DNA of 64,000 nucleotides from Tanypteryx hageni. Its lineage: Eukaryota; Arthropoda; Insecta; Odonata; Petaluridae. A program made the translations under genes and the position numbers. The stretch lies in contig CM054114.1 in the NCBI GenBank assembly GCA_028673005.1, positions 20,182,880 to 20,246,879 on the forward strand, read 5' to 3'. A model generated the notes under the pieces. The model saw only the letters and a list, made by a program, of their open reading frames with translations, did no database searches and was not told the origin of the DNA. This document shows positions 62,075 through 64,000 of this stretch, in pieces (the stretch's first letter is position 1; each line of letters begins with the position of its first letter).

Positions 62075-64000
62075 CTCATTTGTTTGCTTAGTGATTTTCC
62101 AAGACAATATTTTCTTGAATTTTTGTAAATACGCGTAATGTAACGTTCATTTTTTAAAATTTCCGGTTTTATGACTTCTTGCTCTACTGGTCAGGATCCA
62201 TTCAATAACTATAACTGTTGTATTTCCTGCGTGTACACATCTTGCGCTTGCCGCATACGTGGCTAACATTCTGCGCCTTTTCCCCCTTCTTTGGTATTTA
62301 TTTTTAGTTTGAGATATGCGAAGTAAAAAGAGAAAGAACATATTGATTGTGAAAAAAATCGACTTGGAAATTTTGATGAATATGCATGTTTTCCGGTGCT
62401 CCTGAATCCAAAAATAGTTGGTTTTCGCTAATCCATCCATCTCTAGTCTCTCCTTTGTTCGCTACTCTTAAGGGATAAATGGATCAACAGAATCCGAAAA
62501 TAAGTCTTATTTATATGGGATATCGACCGAAATAGAAACTTTGTTGAAACGAACCATACCGCGCAACATTGAAGGGCATTCTTATCGATTTCACGAAATG
62601 CTGATTTATTCTGAAATGGGTAAAGAATTTTGATAAAAATGAATCCATCTATAGAGAATATTGCCATAAATAGTACTACATAAGCCATATGTTGGAAATA
62701 ATGATTGTATAGCGTCCATTGACGTTATATTATACCGAGTTTTTACGTCCCGACAAAGTGTCCATAATAATGTAACCGGAATTTTATGCGTATGGATATG
62801 AGAAAGTTTGTGCAATTTATGTTGCAGCGGTTCCTTCGCGATGAGATAGTGGTATGGATAAAGATAGCCGAGCGTGGATGTAATTAAGCGTATAGCACAG
62901 CTCTCAACTATTTTATGATGTAGTTTGTCGGATATATTTTCCTCCCGTTGCAAGTTTCTACAAACACGCTTTATTTAGTTATCTGCGGATTGAAATACCA
63001 AGTTAGCTTTTGAATATACGGCCGAATTAAAGAAGTTCATTTCTCTCGCGGAGATGATTAAAATGTTTGAGGAATGGATCTGGAAATACTTTCAGCAGTT
63101 GAAAAAGAAACAGGAGTCGTTCAGACCATTTGAAAAGAGTATTTTAATTTCCAGAGTTGCGTTATGCATTATGCCCGAGTTTATATTTACCGGTGAAGAG
63201 ATAAGCTACGATTTTATTAGCCGTAATTATCATTCTATATCATTTCACGAAATATTACGGACAAAGCTGGAATTAATACTTACTCGGAACTTGTCTTGCG
63301 TTTGAAATGAGAATGAAAAGCAAACAAATTATGAGACAATTGTTTTGACCGTGGATCCTTAATGTTGTTTTTGCTAGAAAGACTGAAATAGCTCTTCTAA
63401 ATGCCTTGTTTTATTAAATCCCATCCTTGGCACCGTCATCTCTAGCCTAGATAGGTCTCGCAATCTCTCTCTGGCATTGTTTGCTTCTGCCGGCGACCTG
63501 TAATACTATCCTTCCTTAAATGTTACTCACTGAAATCTATGTCAACTTAAGGACATATAAATAGATATGTGATCTCTTAGATAAACATGATAACGCCGAA
63601 AATGTGGTAGCTACCTCCGAAACGGCCATACATGTGGCTCTTATGCCGTTATACCATGCTTTGCTCTTCTTATATAAACAGAGTTTCTATTTGTAAGGGC
63701 ATATGGTAATGTTTGAGCACTAATGACTTAAGTCAAGGGTTAAATTGTGATTAATTTGTAATCAAAACTAAGTAATTACTTCCTACAAAGGTATTTTAAT
63801 TACTTCTTTGTACATGAATAGCATTGACATACACAGGTGTATTCGAGATGATGTATTGCCGTTTCGTACATATTTTGTAAATGTTTTATTAGAACGAAAT
63901 GTTAAACGTGATTTGTTTTTTTTAGCTGTCATAAAGCCACGAGTAATGTTATTCTAAAGAGAAATATAAAATTATATTATATTATATAATATTATAATAT
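62075..64000. other. Unassigned DNA to window end
   Basis: AT-rich. The 83-codon plus frame at 63054-63305 and minus frames at 62147-62953 have no domain I recognise. The last ~40 bases are an AT-only run. Confidence 0.35.

Overview
The window is non-coding, repeat-dominated DNA from an animal, most likely an arthropod. It is AT-rich, with long (TA)n and polypyrimidine arrays. It carries an eroded collection of eukaryotic transposons: a CR1/L2-type LINE with a CATCTACATCTACA 3' tail (a type common in arthropods, from general knowledge), Penelope-like element (PLE) pieces, many hAT elements, a pogo/Tigger element, a mariner, a Helitron helicase fragment, a MADF exon in an element with terminal inverted repeats (TIRs), and tRNA- and 5S-derived sequences. 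No intact host protein-coding gene could be supported. Most long open frames are translations of low-complexity arrays or of repeats. There are no bacterial features. The phylum-level guess is inference.

Layout. 1-7.6 kb: an inverted pair of one dispersed repeat (family T) flanks several copies of a MITE-like family (family A) and an AT array holding a PLE scrap. 8.5-9.84 kb: a gutted mariner next to a family B element. 10.3-12.8 kb: a degenerate ~140-bp tandem repeat split by a pogo/Tigger element and a PLE scrap between AT arrays; a related block lies uninterrupted at 36.3-37.3 kb. 13.4-15.3 kb: apparently nested hAT termini enclose a Helitron helicase remnant and a partial 5S rRNA copy. 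16.2-18.9 kb: an hAT element with a perfect 8-bp target duplication, a perfect palindrome, a family A copy, and a MITE whose core is a 54-bp minisatellite. 22.7-23.2 kb: two adjacent inverted-repeat hairpins, each holding a hammerhead-ribozyme-like core. 25-26.4 kb: family T interrupted by family B. 28.4-30.6 kb: a frameshifted LINE ORF2. 31.1-32.1 and 38.1-38.8 kb: CT-rich satellite-like arrays. 35-36.3 kb: two tandem family A copies. 40.2-49.8 kb: five TIR elements (four hAT-type), a third family T copy split by a coding hAT, a tRNA-derived SINE and a MADF exon. 50.8-52.3 kb: a GGGCC-rich TIR element and a PLE 3' end with a GIY-YIG domain and a hammerhead candidate. 54.8-62.1 kb: more family A, a LINE C-terminus, (TA)n arrays and two more hAT elements.

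The strongest unifying observation is a set of seven sequences resembling hammerhead ribozyme cores (CUGANGA, stem II, GAAA). All lie on the minus strand. Several sit at PLE-like termini, inside inverted-repeat hairpins or between (TA)n arrays. The second is how cleanly insertions can be ordered by nesting: hAT into family T, family B into family T, pogo and PLE into the degenerate tandem block. All calls come from reading by eye; no alignment or database search was run.
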